64,000 bases of DNA, taken from contig NZ_WHNQ01000020.1 in NCBI RefSeq assembly GCF_009362785.1, positions 62,001 through 126,000 on the forward strand, in the 5' to 3' direction. Below are positions 8,497 to 16,606 of the stretch, piece after piece. The position numbers were made by a program, and so were the translations under genes. This DNA comes from Paraburkholderia atlantica (GTDB lineage: Bacteria; Pseudomonadota; Gammaproteobacteria; Burkholderiales; Burkholderiaceae). Position 1 is the stretch's first letter. Every line of letters starts with the position of its first letter. The notes below the pieces were generated by a model. That model saw nothing but the letters and a program-made list of their open reading frames with translations. It ran no database searches and had not been told where the DNA came from.

Positions 8497-9555
8497 TCAG
8501 GCTGCCAGCGGATGCGCGTCCCGCTCGTTCCACCAGATCACCACGCGCGCGTCGGGACCGAGCCGTGTCGCGTCGTAGTCGCCGTCGCTCACGAGCGAGA
8601 TCAATTCGGGCGAGCCGTCGAGCGGGTCGAGCGTGATGCGCAGATGCGTGCCCTGGTATTCGGCTTCACGGACCCTGCAGGGCACGCCGCCAATGCGTGT
8701 CAGGCCGCTCTCGCCGCCGGCGTTCTGCACCGGCGTGACGCCGTGCGGCATCACGCGCAGATGGTCGGCGCGCACGGTAAACAGGCGGCCATTCGTATTG
8801 AAGACGTTATGGCCACCGAGGAAGCGGGCCACGAATTCGGTACGCGGACGATTGAATACTTCGTGCGGTGTGCCGCTCTGTTCGATACGGCCATGGCTCA
8901 TCACCACGACGAGATCGGCCAGCGCCATCGCTTCTTCCTGCGAGTGCGTGACATGCACGAAGGTAATGCCGAGATCCTTCTGCCAACGCTTGAGTTCGGC
9001 GCGCATCTGCACACGCAGAAACGGGTCGAGCGCGGAGAGCGGTTCGTCGAGTAGCAGGCAGCCCGGTTGATTCAGCAACGCGCGCGCGAGCGCCACGCGT
9101 TGCTGCTGGCCGCCGGATAGCTGGGCCGGTTTGCGCTCGGCATACGCGGACATCGCGACCAGTTCGAGCAGTTCGGCGGCGCGCTTGCGCCGCACGTCCT
9201 TCGCGACGCCGCGCACCTTCAGGCTGAACGCGACGTTGTCGAGCGCGCTCAGATGCGGGAACAGCGCGTAGTTCTGAAACACCATTGCGGTGCCACGCGT
9301 GGCGGGTTCAGCGCGCGTGACGTTGCGGCCCGCGATCAGAATGTCACCTTCAGTGACGGATTCATGCCCGGCGATCATGCGCAAGGTCGAGGTCTTGCCG
9401 CATCCCGATGGGCCGAGCAGGCAACAGTACTGGCCGCCGGCGATGCGCAGGTCGATCGCGTCGACGGCCAGCGAATCGCCATATTGCTTTGACACGTGGA
9501 CCAGTTCGATATCGGCGGCTTTGGTTTCGAGCACCGTTGAAGCAGGCTGAATCAT
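8497..9555 (-). CDS. ABC transporter ATP-binding protein, polyamine-type (PotA-like)
   Basis: A 352-residue ATPase. The start is placed at ATG 9555 (MIQPASTVLETKAADIELVH) with GAGGAC upstream; the frame is open to 9726, but that part is out of family. Walker A is GPSGCGKTS, the Q-loop VFQNYALFPHL, the signature LSGGQQQR, Walker B LLLDEPLSALD and the H-loop VTHSQEEA. A C-terminal TOBE-like domain (from about residue 240, FLGGHNVFNTNGRLFTVRAD) places it in the PotA/FbpC group. It heads the leftward operon; its promoter should lie in the 318-base divergent region shared with the rightward genes at 9874-12171. Confidence 0.87.
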   Translation of the reverse strand: MIQPASTVLETKAADIELVHVSKQYGDSLAVDAIDLRIAGGQYCCLLGPSGCGKTSTLRMIAGHESVTEGDILIAGRNVTRAEPATRGTAMVFQNYALFPHLSALDNVAFSLKVRGVAKDVRRKRAAELLELVAMSAYAERKPAQLSGGQQQRVALARALLNQPGCLLLDEPLSALDPFLRVQMRAELKRWQKDLGITFVHVTHSQEEAMALADLVVVMSHGRIEQSGTPHEVFNRPRTEFVARFLGGHNVFNTNGRLFTVRADHLRVMPHGVTPVQNAGGESGLTRIGGVPCRVREAEYQGTHLRITLDPLDGSPELISLVSDGDYDATRLGPDARVVIWWNERDAHPLAA

Positions 9556-9873
9556 GAAGGATGTGTCCTCGTGAACGGCGAACAGTGGGGCGCGCGTGAA
9601 AACCGATGCGCCGCCCATGCGAAGCCATGCAAACGCAAGACATGTGCCATCCATTGCATTGCGACGCTCGTCGATTGCCGACGTACCGTTGTGCTTAACG
9701 TCTACGAGTTGGCTCACATATTGCAAACGATCCGCGGCGTCGATCGTTTGCGATCAGAAGGATGGGATTGCGCGATCACGGTGCGTCTTCGATCCGTCTC
9801 GGGGCATGAACTGGCCAATCCGGTTCATCCATAACGTGTCGTGGCGCCTTTCGTCATCCACGATTTCTTGCTC
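9556..9873. promoter_or_regulatory. Divergent intergenic region between the Pot-type operon and the deacetylase-GntR genes
   Basis: About 318 bases separate two diverging transcription units and must hold both promoters. The rightward unit encodes a GntR regulator, so an operator for it is expected here. A possible imperfect dyad is CGATCC/GGATCG-like sequence near 9730-9760, but it is too weak to assign. No gene is supported in this stretch. Confidence 0.35.
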
Positions 9874-10839
9874 ATGAACGACACACGGAACATGCCCCTG
9901 GCAGAGAACCGCGCGCGTCAATCGCTTGCCACACATGGCCGCTTTGCCTACCGCCCGATCACCGATAGTGACGCGTTCCGCTGGCCTGGCGACACCGGAC
10001 TCGCAGTCTATCTTGGCTTCAACATCGAGCACTTTGCGTTCGGCGAAGGCCTCGGTGCGGCACTCGGTCCGCTCTCGCCGCAACCGGATGTGCTGAACCA
10101 TAGCTGGCGCGAGTACGGCAATCGCGTCGGCGCGTGGCGCTGCATCGAACTGTTCGATCAGCTCGCGCTGCCCGCGGGCACGCTGATCAATACCGCGCTC
10201 TACGATCACTGTCCTGAACTGATCGCGGCTTGCGTCGCGCGTGGCGATGAACTGATCGGCCACGGCCACACGAACGCGCACCGGCAGAGCGACCTCGACG
10301 AAAGCGGTGAACGCGAGCTGCTTTTGCATTGCTGCGAACGGATCGCGGAAGAATCCGGTACGCCGCCGCAAGGCTGGCTGTCGCCGTGGATTTCGGAGTC
10401 GCATCTGACGCCCGATCTGCTGGCCGAGACCGGCTATCGCTACACGTTGAACTGGTGTCACGACGACCGCCCCATACGGATGGCCACGCGTGGCGCGCCG
10501 CTGTGGTCGATTCCGTATCCGCAGGAACTCAACGATCTGCCGATGATGGTGGGCCGTCACATGGACGGCCGCGCGTTCGCCGACATGATCGTCGATCAGT
10601 TCGACGAGATGCTCGAACAGGCCAATCGCGGCGCGCAAGCGCAGGCGCTGGTGATGGGAATCGCGCTGCATCCGTATCTGGTCGGACAGCCGTACCGGTT
10701 GCGGCATCTGCGCCGCGCGCTCGAACATATCGCCACGGCGCGCGCACGAGGCGATGTGTGGATCACCACTCCAGGGGAGATCGCGAGTCATATGGACGAT
10801 CTGGAGCGGGCCGGCATCGTGCGCCCGGCCGTCGCATGA
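9874..10839 (+). CDS. Polysaccharide deacetylase-fold protein (allantoinase/PuuE-like)
   Basis: About 321 residues from the first ATG at 9874; a GTG at 9841 would add 11 residues and neither has a good ribosome site. The NodB-type barrel is visible in ELIGHGHTNAHRQSDL (metal His motif), LSPWISESHLTPDLLAETGY and the C-terminal MGIALHPYLVGQPYRLRHL. The usual first catalytic Asp pair (TFDDG) reads FNIEHF, so ordinary sugar deacetylase chemistry is doubtful. PuuE-like cytoplasmic members act on cyclic amides instead. No signal peptide. It overlaps the GntR gene by 4 bases (ATGA), so it belongs to a catabolic unit with that regulator and a flavin reductase. Confidence 0.75.
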   Translation: MNDTRNMPLAENRARQSLATHGRFAYRPITDSDAFRWPGDTGLAVYLGFNIEHFAFGEGLGAALGPLSPQPDVLNHSWREYGNRVGAWRCIELFDQLALPAGTLINTALYDHCPELIAACVARGDELIGHGHTNAHRQSDLDESGERELLLHCCERIAEESGTPPQGWLSPWISESHLTPDLLAETGYRYTLNWCHDDRPIRMATRGAPLWSIPYPQELNDLPMMVGRHMDGRAFADMIVDQFDEMLEQANRGAQAQALVMGIALHPYLVGQPYRLRHLRRALEHIATARARGDVWITTPGEIASHMDDLERAGIVRPAVA

Positions 10840-11591
10840 GCGCGAAAGCCGGCGCGGCCACCGCGAAGAAAAATGCCGGTGACGACACGGATATCAATGC
10901 ACGCATCTATCAGTCGATCTTCGACGGCGTGATGAATCATCGTTTGATTCCCGGCACGAAGTTACCGGAGCCCGAACTGTGCCAACTGTTCGGCGTGGGC
11001 CGCGCGGTCGTACGTCGTGTGCTGGAAAAGCTCGCCTATGACGGCATCGTCGTATTGCGGCCGAACAAGGGCGCGGTAATCGCCGAGCCCTCGCCCGAGG
11101 AAACGCGCGAGATATTCGAGGCGCGGCGCTCGGTCGAACGGATGCTGGTAGAGCTTGCCGTGCAGCGCGCGAGTGCGACGGACATCAAGGCGCTGCGGCA
11201 ACAACTCGCGAGCGAGCATGACGCCATGCACCGCTACGACCAGCCTTCGTGGGCGACGCTCGCCAGCGGCTTTCATATGCGCATCGCCGCGCTGGCCGGC
11301 AATTCGATTCTGCAAAATTATCTGAAGGAACTGGTATCGCGCTGTTCGCTGATCGTCGGGGTGTACGAGCCGCCGGGGCATGCGCCGTGCGAGCACGCCG
11401 AGCATGCTGCGATTGTCGACTGCATCGAGGCGCGCGACTCGGCGGGCGCAATGGGGCATATGGAAGCGCATCTGCGCGATCTCGAAGAACGCATTGAAAC
11501 CTCGCGAATGCGCGGCGAGAAAAGCCTCGGCCAATTGCTCGGCATCATTGAACACGCGACGACGAACCAGGCGGCCCGACATGGAAATTGA
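10836..11591 (+). CDS. GntR-family transcriptional regulator (FadR/FCD subfamily)
   Basis: A 251-residue regulator. A winged helix-turn-helix occupies about residues 18-85 (IYQSIFDGVMNHRLIPGTKL then ELCQLFGVGRAVVRRVLEKL). A helical FCD effector domain follows, with the expected acidic and histidine residues (GFHMRIAALAGN and HAEHAAIVDCIEARD). The start at 10836 overlaps the preceding stop (ATGA). It probably represses this unit and the divergent Pot-type transporter until a small acid or amide binds the FCD domain; the operator is expected in 9556-9873. Its end overlaps the flavin reductase gene by 11 bases. Confidence 0.87.
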   Translation: MSAKAGAATAKKNAGDDTDINARIYQSIFDGVMNHRLIPGTKLPEPELCQLFGVGRAVVRRVLEKLAYDGIVVLRPNKGAVIAEPSPEETREIFEARRSVERMLVELAVQRASATDIKALRQQLASEHDAMHRYDQPSWATLASGFHMRIAALAGNSILQNYLKELVSRCSLIVGVYEPPGHAPCEHAEHAAIVDCIEARDSAGAMGHMEAHLRDLEERIETSRMRGEKSLGQLLGIIEHATTNQAARHGN

Positions 11592-12171
11592 TTTCGAAGC
11601 GATCACCGAATACCAGCGCTACAAGCTGATGGCGAGCCTGATCGTGCCGCGTCCGATCGCGCTCGTCACCACGCTCGGCGCCGACGGTACGATCAACGCC
11701 GCGCCGTTTTCGATGTTCAATATGCTCGGCGAAGAACCGCCGATCGTGATGATCAGCATTAACCGCGTGGCGGACGGCACGCTGAAGGACACGGCGGTCA
11801 ACATCGTGCGGACCGGCGAGTTCGTCGTGCATCTCGCCGACGAGACGATCGCCGAAAAAATGCATCGTTGCGGGGAAAGGCTGCCGCCCAACGTTAGCGA
11901 ACTTGTCGAGGTCGGCTTGACGCCGGTGCCGAGCTCGTGCGTTGCGCCGCCGCGCATTGCCGAAGCGCCGGTTGCGTTCGAGTGCACGATATGGGAGACG
12001 CTGGAGACCACCACCCGGCAGATCTTTATTGGCCGCGTACATCGGCTGCATGCGCGCGACGAGTTGATCGACACCGAAACGTGGCGCGTGCGTTTGCAGC
12101 ACTACTTTCCGGTGGGCCGTTTCGGCGCGAGTGACTATGTGACGACGCGTGACCGCTTTACGTTGGGTTGA
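11581..12171 (+). CDS. Flavin reductase family protein (FMN-binding split barrel)
   Basis: A 196-residue protein starting at ATG 11581 inside the end of the GntR gene. LIVPRPIALVTTLGADGTINAAPFS is the classic N-terminal flavin-binding strand pair (residues 21-45), and residues 45-60 continue FNMLGEEPPIVMISI. Members reduce FMN with NAD(P)H for a partner monooxygenase or act as flavoredoxins. In this window it is the best candidate to feed reduced FMN to the many SsuD- and DmoA-type monooxygenases, although its direct neighbours suggest a role with the deacetylase-fold protein. No flavin reductase is encoded beside any of the monooxygenase genes. Confidence 0.83.
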   Translation: MEIDFEAITEYQRYKLMASLIVPRPIALVTTLGADGTINAAPFSMFNMLGEEPPIVMISINRVADGTLKDTAVNIVRTGEFVVHLADETIAEKMHRCGERLPPNVSELVEVGLTPVPSSCVAPPRIAEAPVAFECTIWETLETTTRQIFIGRVHRLHARDELIDTETWRVRLQHYFPVGRFGASDYVTTRDRFTLG

Positions 12172-12352
12172 CGTTGACGTTGACGCGTATGGACCACAAG
12201 CGTTAGCCCCTTCAGCGATCAACGCGCGTATAGACGCGCTTGTGTTAGCTGGCGAATCACTGCGTCTGGACCGTGTGCGTAGGCCGCCACGCAGGCGAAC
12301 CTGAACGGCCCGCGTGAACCAGCATGCGGGAAAGAACCCACGCGCCGATCCA

Positions 12353-13939
12353 TCACACGCTGAGCGCGCGGCCATCGCTGCGCGGATCGTGCGCGCCTGA
12401 CACCGCGCCGTCCGCATCGATGCGTATCACACCAGGGTGACCCGCGAGCGGACTCTGCGTCGGGATCGCGCTCACCTCGTGGCCGCGCGCGGCGAGCGCC
12501 GCGAACACGTCGGCGCCTGCGTCTTCTTCGAGCTTCAGCGCATCGCGCGTGTCGGAGAACGTCTTGCCGAGCAGAAAACGCGGACGGGCGAGTGCGGTGA
12601 GCGGGTCCATCCCGTAGTCGATCAGCCGCGTGAGAATGGCGGCGAGCGTTTGCGGCTGACCGTCGGCGCCTTGTGTGCCGAACAGCAGGTACGGGCGGCC
12701 GTCTTTCAGGTACATGCCGGGGTTGAGCGTATGAAAAGGGCGCTTGCCCGGCCGCACCGCGTTGTGATGCGCGGGGTGCGTGCTGAACGACGCGCCGCGG
12801 TTGTGCCACAGAATTCCGGTATCGCCCGCGACTACGCCGCTGCCCCAGTCGAAGTAGACCGTTTGCAGCACGCTGACGCTGCGGCCCTGGCTATCCGTCG
12901 CGCCGATGAACACCGTGTCGCCCGGATGGAAGACGTGTGGCCACGCTCGCGCTCGATGTGGGTCGATCGAACGAGCATGGGCGTCGAGCGTCGCGGGCGA
13001 CAGCATCTGCTCGACGGGCACGGTGTTGAACTCGGGATCCGATACGAAGCGGTCACGGTCGACGAACGCGCACTTCACCGCTTCCACCAGCAGGTGATAG
13101 TAATCGGCACTCCCTTCGCGAATCGCGCCGATGTCGAAGCGATCCAGCGTGCCCATGATTTGCAGTGTCGTCACGCCTTGGGTAGGCGGACGCAGGCTCA
13201 CCAGTTCGCCGCCGCGATACCCGACCCGCAGCGGTGCTTCGTCGCGCGCGCGGGTTCTGGCGAGATCGCTCGAAGTGAGCGGCGAGCCGGCCTGCTGCAA
13301 ACCGCGCGCGATGCGCTCCGCCAGTTCGCCTTGATAAAACTCGCGTGCGCCGAAACGGGCAATCCGCTCGATGCTCTTTGCCAACGCCGGTTGTGTGAAA
13401 CGTTCGTCGACAGCGGGAATCCTGCCGTGCGGAGCGAAGGTTGCCGCAAAGCCCGGCAATGTATTCAGTTCGTCGGCACGTAGGCTTTGCCAGAAATGCT
13501 GCGACGGCGTGACGGGAAAGCCCTCGCCGGCATAGTTGAGCGCGCGGTCGAACAGCGACGACCACGACTGTGTGCCGCCCCATGCGCTTTTGCTGATCTC
13601 GTACGCGTGCTGCCATGCATCGACGGTCGCGGCGGTGGTGAGCGCGGACGCCGCGCCGCGCAACGGAATCGCCCCGTCGAACGCGGGCAGTTGCGCCGGG
13701 GCCTGGCCGATGCCCGACAGCGTGCGCAAGGTTCCCTCGCGGTCGCCGATTACCCAGAACGCGTCGCCGCCGAGTCCTGTGAAATGCGGATACGTCACGC
13801 ACAGCGCGGCACCGATCGCGATAGCCGCTTCGATCGCGTTGCCGCCGGCGCGCAACACGTCGCAGCCGGCCTCGCTCGCCAACGCGTGGGGGCTGGTGAC
13901 CATGCCGCCGGTCGGGCCGGCGAGTCGCGTGTCGCGCAT
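12353..13939 (-). CDS. Gamma-glutamyltransferase family protein (Ggt-like)
   Basis: A 528-residue N-terminal nucleophile hydrolase that should self-cleave before Thr342 (HPGDTVFIGATDSQG), giving a large and a small subunit. Other family marks are GMVTSPHALASEAGCDVLRA at the N-terminus, GLGGDAFWV near residue 57 and TPTQGVTTLQ-like PPTQGVTTLQ near 251. No signal peptide is visible, so it is likely cytoplasmic, unlike periplasmic Ggt. The glycine-rich oxyanion segment reads GTQGADGQPQT rather than the classic GSPGG. Cytoplasmic members hydrolyse gamma-glutamyl or cephalosporin-like amides. It faces the flavin reductase gene convergently and is not obviously in an operon. Confidence 0.85.
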   Translation of the reverse strand: MRDTRLAGPTGGMVTSPHALASEAGCDVLRAGGNAIEAAIAIGAALCVTYPHFTGLGGDAFWVIGDREGTLRTLSGIGQAPAQLPAFDGAIPLRGAASALTTAATVDAWQHAYEISKSAWGGTQSWSSLFDRALNYAGEGFPVTPSQHFWQSLRADELNTLPGFAATFAPHGRIPAVDERFTQPALAKSIERIARFGAREFYQGELAERIARGLQQAGSPLTSSDLARTRARDEAPLRVGYRGGELVSLRPPTQGVTTLQIMGTLDRFDIGAIREGSADYYHLLVEAVKCAFVDRDRFVSDPEFNTVPVEQMLSPATLDAHARSIDPHRARAWPHVFHPGDTVFIGATDSQGRSVSVLQTVYFDWGSGVVAGDTGILWHNRGASFSTHPAHHNAVRPGKRPFHTLNPGMYLKDGRPYLLFGTQGADGQPQTLAAILTRLIDYGMDPLTALARPRFLLGKTFSDTRDALKLEEDAGADVFAALAARGHEVSAIPTQSPLAGHPGVIRIDADGAVSGAHDPRSDGRALSV

Positions 13940-14047
13940 CGATTGCTGCTCCGTTACAGGAGACGAGCGCGCGTGAGCTCGTCGGAGTACGGATTATATG
14001 TTCACGCAGCGCGTCGAAAAAAATCGACGCCGATCTTCGACGCGCAA

Positions 14048-14404
14048 TCAACGCAGTGCACCCAGCGGGTTCAGGGCCGCCGCGACGTACTTGTTGCCCT
14101 CGCGCACGATCGCCTGTGCGAGCACGGTCGCAGTCGTGATGCCGTCGCCGGCGAGATCGCCGGTCTTCGAGGCCACTTCCTTGACGAGTTGCGCGCCGAG
14201 GTTCTGCAGTTTGTCGGCCAGCTCGATTTCATTTGCCACTGACACGCCGTCCTTGGTCACGACCGGCGCGCCGAAGCTACGCTCCAGCACGACGTTACGG
14301 CCCTTCGGACCAAGCGTGACCTTCACGACGTCGGCCAGAATATTGACGCCCTCGATGAGCTTCGAGCGGGCGTTGTCCGCGAATACGATGTCCTTTGCTG
14401 CCAT
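14048..14404 (-). pseudogene. groEL: groEL fragment: first 118 residues only
   Basis: The frame gives MAAKDIVFADNARSKLIEGV and continues as a normal GroEL through TLGPKGRN, TKDGVSVANEIEL and GDGITTATVLAQAI, then stops after NPLGALR where intact GroEL has NPMDLKRG. That is about one fifth of the usual 546 residues; the apical domain, the intermediate domain remainder and all of the C-terminal half are missing. Start codon and an AAGGAG ribosome site are intact, so a short peptide could still be made. It follows a damaged groES at 14432-14576. This is a decayed secondary groESL operon and cannot supply chaperonin function. Confidence 0.9.
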
Positions 14405-14431
14405 TTGATTCGACTCCTTGAGCGTTCAGGT

Positions 14432-14576
14432 TCAGCGGTTCACGACCGCAACGATGTCTTCTTCGCGCAGCCCTGATCAGGCTTCTCGGGGCGCTGTCGG
14501 GAAGCACGATGCCCGAGGCGGTGCGGGTTTCCTGATCCAGTCGTTTGTCGATCACGCGATCGTGCAAGGGACGCAA
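14432..14576 (-). pseudogene. groES: groES fragment with internal deletion
   Basis: The start is degraded: LRPLHDRVIDKRLDQETRTA is recognisable from 14576, but no ATG remains in front. The frame matches GroES through GIVLPDSAP, slips by one base (KPDQG continues in another frame), then jumps to the last codons EEDIVAVVNR and stop at 14432. Roughly 50 internal codons, including the mobile-loop partner region and dome, are missing. A GGAGG site survives upstream. Together with 14048-14404 it marks an old groESL operon. Confidence 0.85.
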
Positions 14577-14808
14577 ACTGATTCGCTTTTTCCTCCAACC
14601 TATGCTTCAAACTGGCACTCCGTGGCTCGGAGTGCTACCTGAAATCGAGTATAAAAAAACAGCCCGATGACGCCCCAATAAGTGTTTTGCACATTGATAG
14701 CCTGGCGCAAGGAATGTGCTAGTCGTGTAGAGCGTCGGTGCACTCGACGCACCGACGCGCCACGCGCTTCGAACGGCCAGCCTGTGCAACGTCCAAACGC
14801 TGCAAAGC

Positions 14809-14834
14809 AATGCACAAATGCTTGTTTGTGCATT
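14809..14834. promoter_or_regulatory. Perfect 10-bp inverted repeat upstream of the small gene at 14888 (putative operator)
   Basis: Arms AATGCACAAA and TTTGTGCATT are exact reverse complements around a 6-base spacer TGCTTG. The dyad ends 53 bases before the ATG at 14888. A near-copy with the same spacer (on the opposite strand) lies 51 bases before the paralogous small gene at 61388-61588. The conserved spacing to a conserved gene points to a regulator binding site. The sequence GACTAGATTC between dyad and gene is also shared and may hold the -10 element. Confidence 0.65.
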
Positions 14835-14887
14835 GCCACTTCACTGACTAGATTCAACCAAGGTTGCCATGAGCAGGAGGGCGCGTC

Positions 14888-15112
14888 ATGTCGATGAGCC
14901 TCGCATCGTTTTACCGTCTGGCCGTGCTTCATCCGTTCGAATTCGTGCGTCAGCGCGCGCAGGCGCGGCCTGTGCCGTCTGTACCGGAGCATACGTGCAA
15001 GGACGATCCGGAGCGCCTCGAACGCATTGCCCGCTATGCGCGCGCCGGCTACTTCAACATCACAGTCACATCCGGTTCTTGTCAGATCATCGGCGAAATA
15101 GCGCCGGACTGA
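14888..15112 (+). CDS. Small conserved protein, 74 residues, paralogue of 61388-61588
   Basis: Function unknown. The start ATG at 14888 follows AGGAGG by 7 bases; an in-frame ATG at 14894 is also possible and is the one that aligns with the paralogue. Both copies share an N-terminal SLxxFYRxAV segment, a basic middle part and the C-terminal motif DDPERLERIA-YAR, then diverge. This copy has two cysteines (HTCKDD and GSCQIIG). There is no signal peptide or strong membrane segment. The paired gene, start-proximal sequence and upstream palindrome are conserved together, so it is a real gene under specific control. The next gene starts 32 bases downstream. Confidence 0.65.
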   Translation: MSMSLASFYRLAVLHPFEFVRQRAQARPVPSVPEHTCKDDPERLERIARYARAGYFNITVTSGSCQIIGEIAPD

Positions 15113-15144
15113 ATTCGTCCACTCCCAGGCATGGAGCGTAACTC

Positions 15145-15975
15145 ATGAGCGATGTCGTCATTGAACAGCCGGCCGTCGTCGAAGCCGCCTTGAACTATCT
15201 CGTCGCGACGGGGGAAAAGCCCGCTACCTACGCTTATGAGCCGCCTGCTGGCGTGCCGCAGCGCAGTGGCGTGTATCGGACGCAGCGTGTGAACATCGTC
15301 AATGCGCGGGTTTCGCCACCGCCGGGTGGTTTATCGTTGGACCGCAACGGTTTCGAGTTGCGGCAGCACGCGAGCGTGCTCAGCGATTTCACGGACCCTG
15401 CTGCGATAGAACGCATTTACTATCCGGAGTCGGAGGCGCTGCTAAGGGGCTGGACGGGCGCGAAGCGCGCCGTCATCTTTGATCACACGATTCGCGACGG
15501 CCATGCGGCGCGTCCAGGCACCGTGCGCGAGCCGGTCAAGTTCATTCACAACGACCAGACCTTCGTGTCGGGTCCGCGCCGCGTGCGCGATCACCTGCCG
15601 CCGCATGAAGCGGAAGAACTGCTCAAGGGCAGGGTGGCGATCGTCAACCTGTGGCGTCCCATCGGATCGACGGTCGAATCGTCGCCGTTGGCGTTGTGCG
15701 ATGCGCGCAGTATTGCGCCGACCGATCTGGTGCCGTCGGATCTGATCTATCAGGACAAAGTCGGCGAGACCTATGCGTTCGTGTTCAACCCGAAGCATCG
15801 CTGGTACTACTTTCCGCTGATGAAGGCGGAAGAAGTCCTGCTGCTGAAAATCTACGATTCCGCTGGCGACGGTGTCGCGCGGCTGACAGCACATACGGCA
15901 TTCGATGATCCGTCGTCGCCGCCGGACGCAAGACCGCGTCGGAGTATCGAACTGCGCACGCTATTGTTCTTCTGA
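15145..15975 (+). CDS. CmcJ/NvfI-family oxidoreductase (iron/2-oxoglutarate-type fold)
   Basis: A 276-residue protein of the family that includes fungal AsaB/GA4 desaturase-type enzymes and bacterial CmcJ. The visible signature is VKFIHNDQTF at residues 131-140, supplying His135 and Asp137 as likely metal ligands, followed by RVAIVNLWRP and the late strand KHRWYYFPLMKAEEVLLLKI. Members take part in oxidation or methoxylation steps of small molecules, often in secondary metabolism. It starts 32 bases after the small gene and may share its palindrome-controlled promoter. Substrate unknown. Length is normal for the family. Confidence 0.78.
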   Translation: MSDVVIEQPAVVEAALNYLVATGEKPATYAYEPPAGVPQRSGVYRTQRVNIVNARVSPPPGGLSLDRNGFELRQHASVLSDFTDPAAIERIYYPESEALLRGWTGAKRAVIFDHTIRDGHAARPGTVREPVKFIHNDQTFVSGPRRVRDHLPPHEAEELLKGRVAIVNLWRPIGSTVESSPLALCDARSIAPTDLVPSDLIYQDKVGETYAFVFNPKHRWYYFPLMKAEEVLLLKIYDSAGDGVARLTAHTAFDDPSSPPDARPRRSIELRTLLFF

Positions 15976-16606
15976 TGCTTGCCGAAGCGTGCACGAGCAT
16001 ATCCCGCCGAGATCCGGCAGGAACCGCGGCACGCCGATCACGGGCATGACGGCCGTCAATTCGGAATACGCGAGCCGGCCGCGTGCATCGAGAATCAGAT
16101 AGTCGAGTCCCGCGCTCACGCCGAGCATTTCCGAAGGCCGCGAGCCCGCCCGATGCTTCGATGCTCTTCTTCGCGAAGCGGTCATCGACGAGTTCGGTTG
16201 CGACCTGTTTGACCTTGGTTGAGCATCTCGCGAAAGCTCCCGTGCATGCTCGACATCATTCAGGAAACACAGGCTCGTCGATACGCCGGGCTCCGTAGCA
16301 ACAGCGCATTCAGGTGATTTACGCGTGTCATGGCAGCTTACGGCGCCATGCTTCTTTATGCATCGCGAAGCGACGCGCCAGGCGCAAGCCCGGCCTGCGA
16401 CGATACGGGTCTTTCGTCTTCGGTACCCGCCAGCTCCGCTCAGATCTGGCGCAAACGATGCGGCGCGTACACGCGCAGCGCGACGGGCCATCCAAGTCCC
16501 GTCAGCAGCAGTGCGGCGAACACATAAGGCAAGATTGCATTAGCGCCTGGCGCGCTGCTGGATAGACGGAGGAATGTGAACAGCGGCATGACCGGCCGCA
16601 ACGCGC
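15976..16606. pseudogene. Decayed coding remnants, unidentified
   Basis: No intact gene. On the minus strand, broken frames still read like protein: GLDYLILDARGRLAYSELTA near 15965-16130 in one frame, VATELVDDRFAKKSIEAS in another near 16140-16210, and a membrane-like stretch ILPYVFAALLLTGLGWPVAL near 16470-16535. They change frame repeatedly and none exceeds 60 residues. They are probably parts of one old membrane or hydrolase gene; I cannot name it. Confidence 0.4.

Noticed and set aside
14640..14675. An intrinsic terminator at the A run near 14652
   Set aside because: The run of A would be a T run leftward, but no stable GC stem precedes it.
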